A stretch of 64,000 nucleotides of DNA, from assembly GCA_937888775.1 (NCBI GenBank), contig CALAQT010000146.1:1-64000 (forward strand). Direction: 5' to 3'. The stretch comes from an uncultured Actinomycetes bacterium (GTDB taxonomy: Bacteria > Actinomycetota > Thermoleophilia > Solirubrobacterales > Solirubrobacteraceae). Shown piece after piece: positions 54,778 through 63,596 of the stretch; the first letter of the stretch is position 1, and every line of letters begins with the position of its first letter. The notes below the pieces were generated by a model. That model was not told the origin of the DNA. It worked only from the letters and a program-made list of their open reading frames with translations, and did not search any database. The translations under genes were made by a program, and so were the position numbers.

Positions 54778-56481
54778 CTATTTGAGTGCGAACGAGCTGA
54801 AGTCCCAGCCGTACACCGTGTGGAAGACGGCCGCGCTGTAGTTCATTCGACTGGACATGAACTTCGGGAACGTCTCGTACCCGAACACCGCCGCGTAGGC
54901 CTCCTTGGCCGTGTACTCGTCCAGCGCCTGCCACTTGGACACGATCGTGTTCAGCTGGCTGGTCGGCACCTGGCCGAGCTTGTTGACCCCGTTGTTGATC
55001 TGCGGATCGTTGACCTGGCCGAAGTTCTCGTTGTTCGTCGGCAGGATCGCCTGCGCGCTGAGCAACAAGTAGAAGTCGACCGGATTCGGGAAGTCCTGGT
55101 TCCAGTCGGCAAAGCCGGTCTGGGGGTTGAGCTTCAGGTTTCCGATCGTGGTGAAGTAGGTCGCGTCAGCGATCACCTTCTGGGTCGCTTTGAAGCCGAT
55201 CGAGTTCAGGAACGAGGTGTAGTACGTCGCCCACTGCTGGCGCGGCGTGCGCGTCTCACTCCAGACCGTCACCGGCTGTCCCTCCATCCCGGACTGCTTG
55301 ACCAGCGCCTTGGCCTTGGTCAGGTCCCCGAGGCCCGGCGTCCCGTAGGGGCACGGAGTGGAGGGATGACCCGGCACGGCCGGGGGCAGGAAGTAGCACG
55401 CCGGCACCAGCGTGCCCGAACCGAGCCGGTTGAGCGCGTCCTGGTTCAGTCCGGTCACCACCGCCTCGCGTGCGAGCTGGCTGGAGAACGGCTTGGTCTT
55501 CGTGTTGAGGAAGAAGTAATACGTCGATCCACCCAGATCCACGTTCTTGAAGCGGTCCGCCGCCTGCGACTGAATCTGGGGCAGCAGGCTGCCCGGGACC
55601 GTGTCGGCAAAGTCGAACATGTCGGCGGAGTTGTTGAGCACCGACAGGGCGTTGGCGGAGACGTTGGACGAGATCTTGACGTCGACGTTAACGCTGCCCG
55701 AGGGGATCCCCGCGATCGGCGTCCATTTCGGGTTCTTGACCACCGAGAACGACGCGTTGGGCACGATGTTGGTGATCATGTACGGACCCACGCCCGGCGG
55801 CGGGCTGTTGGGCTCATTCTTCATCGGCGAGCCCGAGGGGACGATCCCCAGCGCCGGAAACGCGAGCACGTTGTCAAACGCGCCATAAGGCGCATTCAGG
55901 TGGATCACGATCTTGCCGGTCGCGTCGTCGGTCGTGATCCCGGAGATCGTCTTGGCCTTGCCGTTGGCAAATGCCGTTCCGCCCTTGATCTGAGCCGTGA
56001 TGAACTGGCCCGATCCTCCCCAGGGGATCTTGATCGCGCGCTCCGCCGTGTAGGCGAAGTCGCTGGCCTTGACGGGCTGGCCGTTTGAGAACACCAGGCC
56101 CTTGCGCAGCGTGACCGTATAGGTCTTTCCGCCGTCGGAGACCGCCGGCAGCGTCGTGGCCAGACCGGGGATCAACGTCGCCCCGGCCGGGCCGTCGGCG
56201 TGCGTGTAGGTGTCAAGGCCCGTGTAGGAGATCCAGTCGGGCTCGGCCGCCTGGGTCGTGTAGCCGAACTGCGGATCAAGCGAGTCGGGCGCCGTTCCCA
56301 TCAGCAGTGTCACCGTCCCGCCCTTCGAACTCGAACTGCTGCCCGTGCTCGACGCCGCAGCGCTCGACGAGCCCGACGAACTGGATGAACTGGAACTGCT
56401 CGAGCTGCCGCACGCGCTGATCGCCACTGCGGCGATCACGGTGAGCAGCGCCACCAGACTCCGTCTGTTAAGTCGATTCAC
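54778..56481 (-). CDS. oppA: Oligopeptide-binding lipoprotein (SBP family 5)
   Basis: Extracytoplasmic solute-binding protein of the peptide importer. The signal with lipobox AVAISAC (Cys about residue 24) is followed by a Ser-rich tether of about 30 residues, then the SBP5 domain with LLMGTAPDSLDPQ, YTVTLRKGLVFSNGQPVKASDFAYTAERA-type sequence (read in pieces) and a C-terminal region with DWNQDFPNP. At 567 aa it is normal. The GTG start at 56481 has a strong GGAGGAGGA site. Putative peptide preference cannot be read from the sequence. Confidence 0.93.
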   Translation of the reverse strand: MNRLNRRSLVALLTVIAAVAISACGSSSSSSSSSSSGSSSAAASSTGSSSSSKGGTVTLLMGTAPDSLDPQFGYTTQAAEPDWISYTGLDTYTHADGPAGATLIPGLATTLPAVSDGGKTYTVTLRKGLVFSNGQPVKASDFAYTAERAIKIPWGGSGQFITAQIKGGTAFANGKAKTISGITTDDATGKIVIHLNAPYGAFDNVLAFPALGIVPSGSPMKNEPNSPPPGVGPYMITNIVPNASFSVVKNPKWTPIAGIPSGSVNVDVKISSNVSANALSVLNNSADMFDFADTVPGSLLPQIQSQAADRFKNVDLGGSTYYFFLNTKTKPFSSQLAREAVVTGLNQDALNRLGSGTLVPACYFLPPAVPGHPSTPCPYGTPGLGDLTKAKALVKQSGMEGQPVTVWSETRTPRQQWATYYTSFLNSIGFKATQKVIADATYFTTIGNLKLNPQTGFADWNQDFPNPVDFYLLLSAQAILPTNNENFGQVNDPQINNGVNKLGQVPTSQLNTIVSKWQALDEYTAKEAYAAVFGYETFPKFMSSRMNYSAAVFHTVYGWDFSSFALK

Positions 56482-56722
56482 TGATCCTCCTCCTCAGAGG
56501 TCGTGGTTCCCAGATCCCGGAATCTAGTCCCAACCGTGGCCGGATGCGAGCGATCCGGCACCTTGCCCGCCGCCCCCTAATCATTCGCCAACACTGCTTA
56601 CCCGGTCGGTGGGCGCCGCACGCGACCAGCGCACGTAATAGCTTCAAGCCCCACGACGAGACTATTGACGGCTTGTCCGGCACTAACCTCGTCGCGAGTC
56701 CAAGCCCCTAGGAGGAGCCCTA

Positions 56723-58141
56723 ATGCAGATCAGACGTGGAATCAACTTCAAGCTGGTCGCCGCGATGTTCGCGACGCTGGGCCTGTCCGTCTGCTCCGCG
56801 CTTCCGGCAACCGCGGGGGCCGCGGCCCTCAAGGTCAGCTGGATGACCGGCGTCTCCTCCCCCGGCACGCCGGCGAAATACGACAAGGTCGGCGTGATCA
56901 AGATCGGCCCCGCCAGCGCCAAGAACGTGCTGGTGCTGGAGCCCGGCACCTCGGCCGGCAGCGCGTACTTCGTTCCGCTGGCCAAGTGGATCGTGTCGAA
57001 GACCAGGGGCTGGCAGGTGTGGTCGGTCGAGCGCCGGGAGAACCTGCTCGAGGATCAGTCAAAGCTCGATCTGGCCAAGGCGGGGAGGGCCAGCGCCGCA
57101 CAGCTGTTCGACTACTACCTGGGCTGGCTGCGCGACAACAGCATAAAGAAGCACTTCACGTTCATCCCTGACTCAAAGGTGGAGTTCGCCAAGCAATGGG
57201 GGATGAACGTCGCCGTCGGCGACCTGCACCAGGTGATCGCCGCCGCCAGCGAGCACGGGGGCAAGGTGGTCCTCGGCGGCCATTCGCTGGGCGGTGCGGT
57301 GGTCACCGCCTACGCGACCTGGGACTTCGGCGGCCGCGCCGGAGCCGACCAGCTGGCCGGCCTGGTCTACATCGACGGCGGCAGCTTCGGCGTCGACTCA
57401 GTGAGCCAGGCCAACCAGGCGCTAGCGAAGCTCGACGCATCGAAGGCTTCGCCCTGGCTGAACTTCGGGGGAATCGCCGCTCCCTACGCCGGGCTCTATA
57501 ACGCCACCGGCTCGACGGCGGCGCTGATCGATCCGAACGGGCCCTCGCTCGGCCAGGCATCGGGCCTGCTGAATGCGTTCAAGCTGACTCCCTCGGTTCC
57601 GGTCACGAACCTTGGTCAGTACGGGTACGCACTCAACGTCGCGACCTCCCCGGCGGCGCTGGTCGCGGCCCAGGCGCACCTCGGCGTCGGAGTCAACATG
57701 AGCGGCATGGCGCCGTTCGGCTGGAACGGCCAGGGAGCGCTGACGCCGATCAAGCGCTTTGCGACGATGTTCTCCGGCTACGGGGTCCAGAACGCCGATG
57801 GCACCGAGTGGTACTTCCCTGCGCGTCTGACGCTCGACACAAGCGCCGTCGGCAACGGCATCGCGAGCCCCGTGCAGAACGTTCTCGACGTCAAGGCGAC
57901 GATGGGGCGTCGGCTGCCTCGGAATCTGCTGATCTACGCGTTCGGCGCCCGGCTCGGCGGCCCACTGATCCTGCAGGACGCACGGACGCTTGCGCGACAG
58001 TCCGGTATCCCAAGTCGCAACCTGACGTTGATCAACCGCCAGAGCACCTACGCCCACAACGATCCCGCCGGGGCCTATCCCAATAACGTGTTCTTCTCGC
58101 ATCTCGTGCCGTTCCTGAAGCGGGTCAGCGCGCAGGGCTGA
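56723..58141 (+). CDS. Secreted alpha/beta hydrolase
   Basis: A 472-aa protein with a signal peptide (basic start MQIRRGINFK, core LVAAMFATLGLSVCSALPA, cleavage near ATAGA, about residue 33). The nucleophile motif VLGGHSLGGAVV is at about residue 180, and an N-terminal VLVLEPGTSAGSAYFVPL may hold the oxyanion site. A His in STYAHNDP or NNVFFSHL near the C-terminus could complete the triad. It looks like a secreted esterase or lipase, substrate unknown. A strong TAGGAGGAG ribosome site precedes ATG 56723. It diverges from the opp operon. Confidence 0.78.
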   Translation: MQIRRGINFKLVAAMFATLGLSVCSALPATAGAAALKVSWMTGVSSPGTPAKYDKVGVIKIGPASAKNVLVLEPGTSAGSAYFVPLAKWIVSKTRGWQVWSVERRENLLEDQSKLDLAKAGRASAAQLFDYYLGWLRDNSIKKHFTFIPDSKVEFAKQWGMNVAVGDLHQVIAAASEHGGKVVLGGHSLGGAVVTAYATWDFGGRAGADQLAGLVYIDGGSFGVDSVSQANQALAKLDASKASPWLNFGGIAAPYAGLYNATGSTAALIDPNGPSLGQASGLLNAFKLTPSVPVTNLGQYGYALNVATSPAALVAAQAHLGVGVNMSGMAPFGWNGQGALTPIKRFATMFSGYGVQNADGTEWYFPARLTLDTSAVGNGIASPVQNVLDVKATMGRRLPRNLLIYAFGARLGGPLILQDARTLARQSGIPSRNLTLINRQSTYAHNDPAGAYPNNVFFSHLVPFLKRVSAQG

Positions 58142-58239
58142 GCCCGGGCGGGCTGGCCGAGCTGCCGCCACGGCCACTCTCGGTGGGACCGTATTCATGG
58201 CTGGCAGCACTGAGCGAGTTGGCGTTAGTCTCCCCGATC

Positions 58240-59010
58240 GTGCCAGAGCCTGCCCAGCGCCGGTTTGGCCGCCTCCCAGCGCGCAAGCCGAGACTTCCGA
58301 GCGAGCGTGACTGGGAGCGCTCGGTGTTGCTAAAGCCGCGCCCAGCGCCGCGTCATCCCGAGCTGATCAGCGATGGCGGCGGATTGCCGTTTGCCCCGGC
58401 GGCACTCGCCGGCTCGCCGGCACAGCTTGACCGCGAAGATCCCGCCGTGGGCGCACTGATCGCGCAGATCGCTCAGGGGACCGCGCCCAAGGGGGCCTCC
58501 CGTGCGCCGTGGAGGCAGGCGGCGGCGGCGGAACCCCCGAGCCTCAACGGCTGGCGGATGCTCGCACGCACCCCCGATGAGGTCCTGTTCGCGCGGGGGC
58601 GCCCGCCGCAACTGCTCACCGTGGCCGTACGCCAGGACGCCCGACGCGGCAAGTGGACCTGCGTTGCAGTGAACGCGGCGCGACCGCTGCGGGCCGCGCG
58701 CGACGGGATCCGCGCCTCCGGATGGCGTCTTGATCCAACCCGTGATGTCAAGCCCGAGGAGACCGTGTTGCGCGTGTTGGTCGCCGAGCAAACTTTTGCA
58801 GGGGGACAGCGGGCCGGCAGCCGCCTGCTCGCACCCGACCTCCACGTCGGCAGCGAAGAGCTGGTGCTCACGATGTTCGTCACCCCGCTGCCGGGATTTC
58901 AGACCCGGTCCGCGAACCCTGAGACCCCAGCGCGCATCGCCCTTCCCCAACCCGTCGGGCCGCGGCGGCTGATCGACGGCGCGCTCTACGAGCGAGCCTC
59001 ACCCACGTAG
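58240..59010 (+). CDS. Hypothetical protein
   Basis: About 256 aa, basic and proline-rich at the N-terminus (residues 1-50). Further on it shows stretches of fold-like sequence such as GWRMLARTPDEVLFARGRPP and KWTCVAVNA. No signal peptide or membrane segment is obvious, and I do not recognise the family. Codon use fits a real gene. Start is uncertain: GTG 58240 gives MPEPAQRRFG, while GTG 58183 would add 19 residues. It follows the secreted hydrolase gene by about 100 bp on the same strand. Confidence 0.55.
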   Translation: MPEPAQRRFGRLPARKPRLPSERDWERSVLLKPRPAPRHPELISDGGGLPFAPAALAGSPAQLDREDPAVGALIAQIAQGTAPKGASRAPWRQAAAAEPPSLNGWRMLARTPDEVLFARGRPPQLLTVAVRQDARRGKWTCVAVNAARPLRAARDGIRASGWRLDPTRDVKPEETVLRVLVAEQTFAGGQRAGSRLLAPDLHVGSEELVLTMFVTPLPGFQTRSANPETPARIALPQPVGPRRLIDGALYERASPT

Positions 59011-59203
59011 AGCATGAGCCCCCGTCTGGCTTGACCGTCGCAGCGGGCCAGTCATAGACTGCCCGCACTTCTGGGCCATATCGTCACCGCCTCCGAATCC
59101 GCCGCAGAACCCGAGCCAGGACAAGGTTGGGACTGGCTGGCAATGCCGGAAGTCCTTGTGAAGCTGGGGGCCGGGCTGACGGGTCCCGGGTGCCCCAGAC
59201 GCT

Positions 59204-61339
59204 CTAAGGGGTGTACACCGACGTCCGGCACGGCCGGGCGCCGCAGACGTTGATCACCGCGCCGTGGGGCGCTAGGAAGTCGGACTTCTGGACGCGTGCC
59301 AGCGGCGTGGAGCGCGGATCCTGGTGAGGGTCCACGTTCGTCTTGCTGTCGGCGGGCGGCAGGTTGGCCAACGGCGGCGGCTGCACGCGCCCGGGCCCAC
59401 TGTCCCAGATCTCGATCGCCGAGCCGTGGAAAGGGTAGTGCGCGATCACCGGCACGCCGTAGAACAGATTGCGGTCGCGGGCACGATCGGTACTCAGGTC
59501 AAGCGCAGGCTCGTGCACCGAGGCACCGATCGTGCGGGCCTCGATCGCCGCCGCGTACATGCTCACCTGATGGTCGCCGTAGGCGATCTGCATCAGGACC
59601 GTGTGCGACGGGGTGTCGGGCAGCGGATGGGTGGTCATCTGCTGCGCGTAGCCGTCGGCCTCGCCGCGATCCCACAGCTGCTGCATCAGGTCCAGCACGA
59701 CGGGGTGCAGCGACTGATCGGCGTAGCTGGTGAACAGGAACGGCTCGTAGTCGGAGAAGTCGGTGCTGCGCTCCAGCAGCACGCCGCCGTAGTTCATGCC
59801 ACTGACGGCGAGCACCGCGCGACGGAAGTCCGGCGCGACGGCGGTGATCATCCCGCCCATGATCCCGCCCTGGCTGTTGCCGTCGTAGTACAGGCGCGAG
59901 GTGTCGATCATCGGGCGCCCCGCGACCTGGAACGCGGCGTTGGCGGCAAAACCCCGGGGGTGCAGCATCGCCCGCCCCAGGTAGAGCATGTTCAGCACGC
60001 CCTGCTGGAGGCGGTCGATCACCGCGGGAAACCGGTTGAGGTTCTCCAGCGCTGAGATGTCGCCGGCGACGTCGCCCTGGGCCAGTCCCCACAGGTCGCT
60101 GGCGCAGAAGACCATGTTGTGCTCGGCGGCCATGTCCTCGACGTTGCCGGATTCCACCTCGGAGCTGGAGCCCAGCAGCCCGTGGCCGTAGAGCGAGATG
60201 CGCGCCGGGTGGGCGGCGCTGGCTGAGCTGGGGATGACGCATTCGAACGTCGGCGTCGCAACGTTGCCACGGATCTGGGACGGGAGCGCGTCAGGCCCGC
60301 GCGAGCTGTAGTGAAACCCGGCGGTCGCGCTTGGCCCGCAGACCTTCAGGTAGCAGGGGACGTCGACCGTGCCCTTCACGGCACGGATCGTGGACGTCAG
60401 CTGCTTGACGCTCGTGACCGTGAACTTGGGCGTCCGGCCTTCGATCTTGTTGTCGGCTAGGTTGTGATCGCCCAGCTGTGCGAAAGCGTTGTTACGGATC
60501 GCCAACATTCGCGAGGTCTCACTCTGGCGCGACTCGACCGTGAAGTCCCACGCCTCATACAGGTTGGCGCGGGCAATCCCGGCCCGCTTGAGAACCGCGA
60601 AGATCTTGGCGTAGCGACCAGCCTGGGAGCGCTCGACGACCGGCAGCCGGCGGCCGTCGCGCAGCCGCTCGAACCAGCTCGGCGGCGCGATCAGCCGACC
60701 GTCGGCATTGCGCAGGTTGCGCAGCGCCACGGCGTAGGTGTCGCCTTCGGTGAAGTTCTTGCCCGCGTGGATCAGCAGATCGGTGTTCTGCGCACCGGTG
60801 GCGTTGGCGTCGAGCTCTGACCAGATCAGCTGCCGAGCGCCGGTGCGCTCGTCGATCACCACGATCGGCGCACGCTTGGCGAACGCGGCCGACATGTTGG
60901 CCAGGGTCACCGCGCCGGTCCGGTCAAAGGCGAGCTGGTTGTCAAGTCCGGCCACGTGCACGATCAGTGCGCTGCCGGGACTGAAGCCGTCGCTTCGGTC
61001 ATACTCGGCGACGGCCATCCGCTGCCGGTGGGTGTTGACGGGCATCGCCGCGGCCCGCAGGTTGACCCGCCGGCCGGTCGGCGTAGACCGGTCGGCGCGG
61101 GTGAACAGGTCGTCGGGGAACGGCAACAGGCACGGACGGCCGGAGAACGGCTGGCAGTCGGCGGCGATCGGGGCGGCGATCGGGGCGGCGGCGTGCCCCG
61201 GGTCTGGACTCGGCGCACTCGGGGTCGCCGCTCCGGCCGGGACGCTCGCCGCGGCACACGCCAGCGTTAGCAGCACGCCGAGCATCACGGTGCATAGCAG
61301 CGACCATTTCGTTCGCGCGATTGCGCGTGTGGCGAGCAT
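59204..61339 (-). CDS. Large secreted alpha/beta hydrolase-like protein
   Basis: A 711-aa exported protein. The signal peptide (TKWSLLCTVMLGVLLTLACA, cleavage near PAGA) is followed by a mature part beginning with ADCQPFSGRPCLLPFPDDLFT, a motif seen in large secreted actinobacterial proteins. The nucleophile motif is YYDGNSQGGIMGGM in the second half, preceded by ISLYGHGLLGS (possible oxyanion site); a His in YGDHQVSMY is a candidate acid/base. Four or more cysteines suggest disulfides. The substrate is unknown. ATG 61339 is chosen for GGAGAGAGGGG upstream, rather than 61378. Confidence 0.75.
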   Translation of the reverse strand: MLATRAIARTKWSLLCTVMLGVLLTLACAAASVPAGAATPSAPSPDPGHAAAPIAAPIAADCQPFSGRPCLLPFPDDLFTRADRSTPTGRRVNLRAAAMPVNTHRQRMAVAEYDRSDGFSPGSALIVHVAGLDNQLAFDRTGAVTLANMSAAFAKRAPIVVIDERTGARQLIWSELDANATGAQNTDLLIHAGKNFTEGDTYAVALRNLRNADGRLIAPPSWFERLRDGRRLPVVERSQAGRYAKIFAVLKRAGIARANLYEAWDFTVESRQSETSRMLAIRNNAFAQLGDHNLADNKIEGRTPKFTVTSVKQLTSTIRAVKGTVDVPCYLKVCGPSATAGFHYSSRGPDALPSQIRGNVATPTFECVIPSSASAAHPARISLYGHGLLGSSSEVESGNVEDMAAEHNMVFCASDLWGLAQGDVAGDISALENLNRFPAVIDRLQQGVLNMLYLGRAMLHPRGFAANAAFQVAGRPMIDTSRLYYDGNSQGGIMGGMITAVAPDFRRAVLAVSGMNYGGVLLERSTDFSDYEPFLFTSYADQSLHPVVLDLMQQLWDRGEADGYAQQMTTHPLPDTPSHTVLMQIAYGDHQVSMYAAAIEARTIGASVHEPALDLSTDRARDRNLFYGVPVIAHYPFHGSAIEIWDSGPGRVQPPPLANLPPADSKTNVDPHQDPRSTPLARVQKSDFLAPHGAVINVCGARPCRTSVYTP

Positions 61340-61511
61340 CACGTCCCCTCTCTCCGAATCCGCGACCGGTGGCGGCACGAGCTTGCGCCGCGAGCGATTG
61401 CGCAGATTATCGCTAAGCGCCCTCGTAGACCCGAGCCGATCGCCCGGTCAAGTGACGACCGGCCGCTCCGGCGCGGCGGCGAGCCGCCGCAACCCATCGC
61501 TTCAACATCGC

Positions 61512-61539
61512 CTGACCGGGTGCACACCGGACGTATGAT
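61512..61539 (+). promoter_or_regulatory. Promoter of the DHA2 exporter gene
   Basis: CTGACC (61512-61517), a 16-bp spacer and TATGAT (61534-61539). The -10 box ends 6 nt before a GTG (61546) that opens a 13-codon frame running into the exporter gene. Confidence 0.5.
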
Positions 61540-61545
61540 CGTGGC

Positions 61546-61587
61546 GTGTCAGCCCACGCGCGCACCGCCGACGCGAGCCGATCATGA
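61546..61587 (+). CDS. Possible 13-codon leader peptide coupled to the exporter gene
   Basis: GTG at 61546 lies 6 nt behind TATGAT and encodes MSAHARTADASRS; its TGA (61585-61587) overlaps the exporter's ATG (61584-61586) as ATGA. If the mRNA is leaderless, ribosomes would start here and reach the exporter by coupling, which would explain its weak Shine-Dalgarno. The frame is short and could be chance. Confidence 0.3.
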   Translation: MSAHARTADASRS

Positions 61588-63596
61588 GCGGCGCGCCCGC
61601 GCCAGCCCCCACTGGCGAGCGCCAGGCAAGCGTGCTGGTCGTGTTCGCCGGGCTGATGCTGGTGATGCTGATGGCAGCGTTGGACCAGACGATCGTCTCT
61701 ACGGCGCTGCCTACGATCGTCGGCGATCTCGGTGGCTTGAGCCACATCTCGTGGGTGGTGACCGCCTATCTGCTGGCCCAGACCGCCGTCACCCCCGTGT
61801 ACGGCAAGCTCGGCGACCTCTACGGACGCAAGGCCGTGCTGCAGGTGGCGCTGGTGGTGTTCCTGATCGGCTCCGCGCTGTGCGGTATCGCGCAGAGCCT
61901 GACCGAGCTGATCGTCTTCCGCGCGTTGCAGGGCCTCGGCGGCGGCGGGCTGATGGTCAGCACGATGGCGGCGATCGGTGACGTCGTCGCCCCGCGTGAC
62001 CGCGGCCGCTATCAGGGGATCTTTGGCGCCGTGTTCGGGCTGGCCAGCGTGATCGGCCCATTGCTCGGCGGCTTCTTCACCACCAACCTCTCTTGGCGCT
62101 GGATCTTCTACGTCAACCTGCCGATCGGGGTCGTGGCCCTGGCCGTGCTCGCCGCGACGCTTCCCTCGCGCAGCGAGCGGGTCCACTACCGGGTCGACTA
62201 CCTCGGCGCCGCGCTGCTGGCGGTCGCGCTGAGCGCGATCGTGCTGCTGTGCACGCTGGGAGGCACCAGCTATGGATGGGGCTCACCAACCATCATCGCG
62301 CTCGGCGCCGCCGCGGTGATCCTGCTGGTCGTGTTCGTGGGCGCCGAGCGCCGCGCCGCCGAGCCGGTGCTGCCGCCGCGGCTGTTCGCCAACCGGGTGT
62401 TTTCGGTCACCAGCGCGATCGGGCTGGTGGTCGGCTTTGCGCTGTTCGGCTCGGTCACCTACCTGCCGCTGTTCCTGCAGGTGGTCAACGGCGCCAGCCC
62501 CACCAGCTCGGGCCTGCAGATCCTGCCGCTGATGGGTGGGCTGCTGATCACCTCGATCGGCTCGGGACAGATCATCAGTCGCACCGGCAAGTACAAGCCG
62601 TTCCCGATCGCCGGCACCGCGATCATGGTTGTCGGCCTGGCGCTGCTCTCCACGATGGACGCTCACACGACGCGGCTGGTCGCGTCGGCGTTCATGTTCG
62701 TGCTCGGCCTCGGCCTCGGCCTGGTCATGCAGGTGCTGGTGCTGGCGGTACAGAACGCCGTCGGCTACGAGGATCTCGGCGTCGCCACGTCAGGCGCCAC
62801 CCTGTTTCGCTCGATCGGTGGCGCAGTCGGAACCGCGGTGCTGGGATCGATCTTCAGCAACCGTCTCAGCGCCGAGCTGGCCGCCTCGCTGCCCGCCAGC
62901 GGCAAACTGTCCACCGCCGGCGCCGGCTTCAATCCGGCCGCGCTGGCCAAGCTGCCGGCGGCGATCCACACCGTCTACATCACCGCGTTCACCAATGCGC
63001 TCAGCACGGTGTTCGTGGTGGCGGCCTCGGTGGCCGCGTTCGCGTTCCTGCTCAGCTGGACCCTTCAGCAACGTACGCTGCGCGACAGCGTGGCGGCCGG
63101 CAGCGGCATCGGCGAGACGTTCGCGATTCCCAAGCACACCGACTCGCTGGCCGAGGCCTCCCGCGCACTGACCGTTCTGGTCGGACGTGAGGGCCGCCGT
63201 GCGCTGGTGGAGCGCCTGGCCCAGCGCGCCGGCGTCGACCTCTCGCCGGCGGCCTGCTGGCTGATCATCCGCCTGCACGAGGACCCGGACGCCGACATCC
63301 CCGCGCTGTGCGCGAGCTTCGACATCCCGCTTGAAGTCGGCGAGCAGGCCCGCAACGAGCTGACCGCTCGCTCGCTGGTGGTCGAGGATCCCCGGCCCGA
63401 CGGCCGGCCGGGCCGCGAGCTGACGTTGGAGGGCAGCGAGATCGTGGAGCGGCTGATCGAGGAGCGCCGCGCCAGCCTGGAGCGGCTGTGCGATGGCTGG
63501 GAACCCGAGCACAACCCCGAACTGGCCGGCCTGCTCGTCTCGCTCGCCCACGATCTGGCGCAGGAGCCCCCGGTCGCGGTCGGCGCGGGAGCGTGA
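61584..63596 (+). CDS. DHA2-type drug exporter with fused C-terminal winged-helix domain
   Basis: A 670-aa protein. Residues 15-500 are a 14-helix MFS exporter with AALDQTIVSTALPTIVGDLG (motif D1) and YGKLGDLYGRKAV (motif A), motif C-like sequence GPLLGGFFT, and WRWIFYVNLPIG. Residues about 540-660 are soluble and resemble a MarR-type winged helix: RRALVERLAQRAGVDLSP, then DIPALCASFDIPLEVGEQARNELTARSLV and a wing-like DPRPDGRPGRELTLEG. Actinobacterial exporters with such a tail exist, but its role (drug sensing or self-regulation) is unproven. Stop overlaps the amidase start as GTGA. Confidence 0.88.
   Translation: MSGAPAPAPTGERQASVLVVFAGLMLVMLMAALDQTIVSTALPTIVGDLGGLSHISWVVTAYLLAQTAVTPVYGKLGDLYGRKAVLQVALVVFLIGSALCGIAQSLTELIVFRALQGLGGGGLMVSTMAAIGDVVAPRDRGRYQGIFGAVFGLASVIGPLLGGFFTTNLSWRWIFYVNLPIGVVALAVLAATLPSRSERVHYRVDYLGAALLAVALSAIVLLCTLGGTSYGWGSPTIIALGAAAVILLVVFVGAERRAAEPVLPPRLFANRVFSVTSAIGLVVGFALFGSVTYLPLFLQVVNGASPTSSGLQILPLMGGLLITSIGSGQIISRTGKYKPFPIAGTAIMVVGLALLSTMDAHTTRLVASAFMFVLGLGLGLVMQVLVLAVQNAVGYEDLGVATSGATLFRSIGGAVGTAVLGSIFSNRLSAELAASLPASGKLSTAGAGFNPAALAKLPAAIHTVYITAFTNALSTVFVVAASVAAFAFLLSWTLQQRTLRDSVAAGSGIGETFAIPKHTDSLAEASRALTVLVGREGRRALVERLAQRAGVDLSPAACWLIIRLHEDPDADIPALCASFDIPLEVGEQARNELTARSLVVEDPRPDGRPGRELTLEGSEIVERLIEERRASLERLCDGWEPEHNPELAGLLVSLAHDLAQEPPVAVGAGA

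Noticed and set aside
54820..56088. 422-codon plus-strand open frame
   Set aside because: Antisense to oppA; repetitive Arg/Val/Leu shadow sequence.
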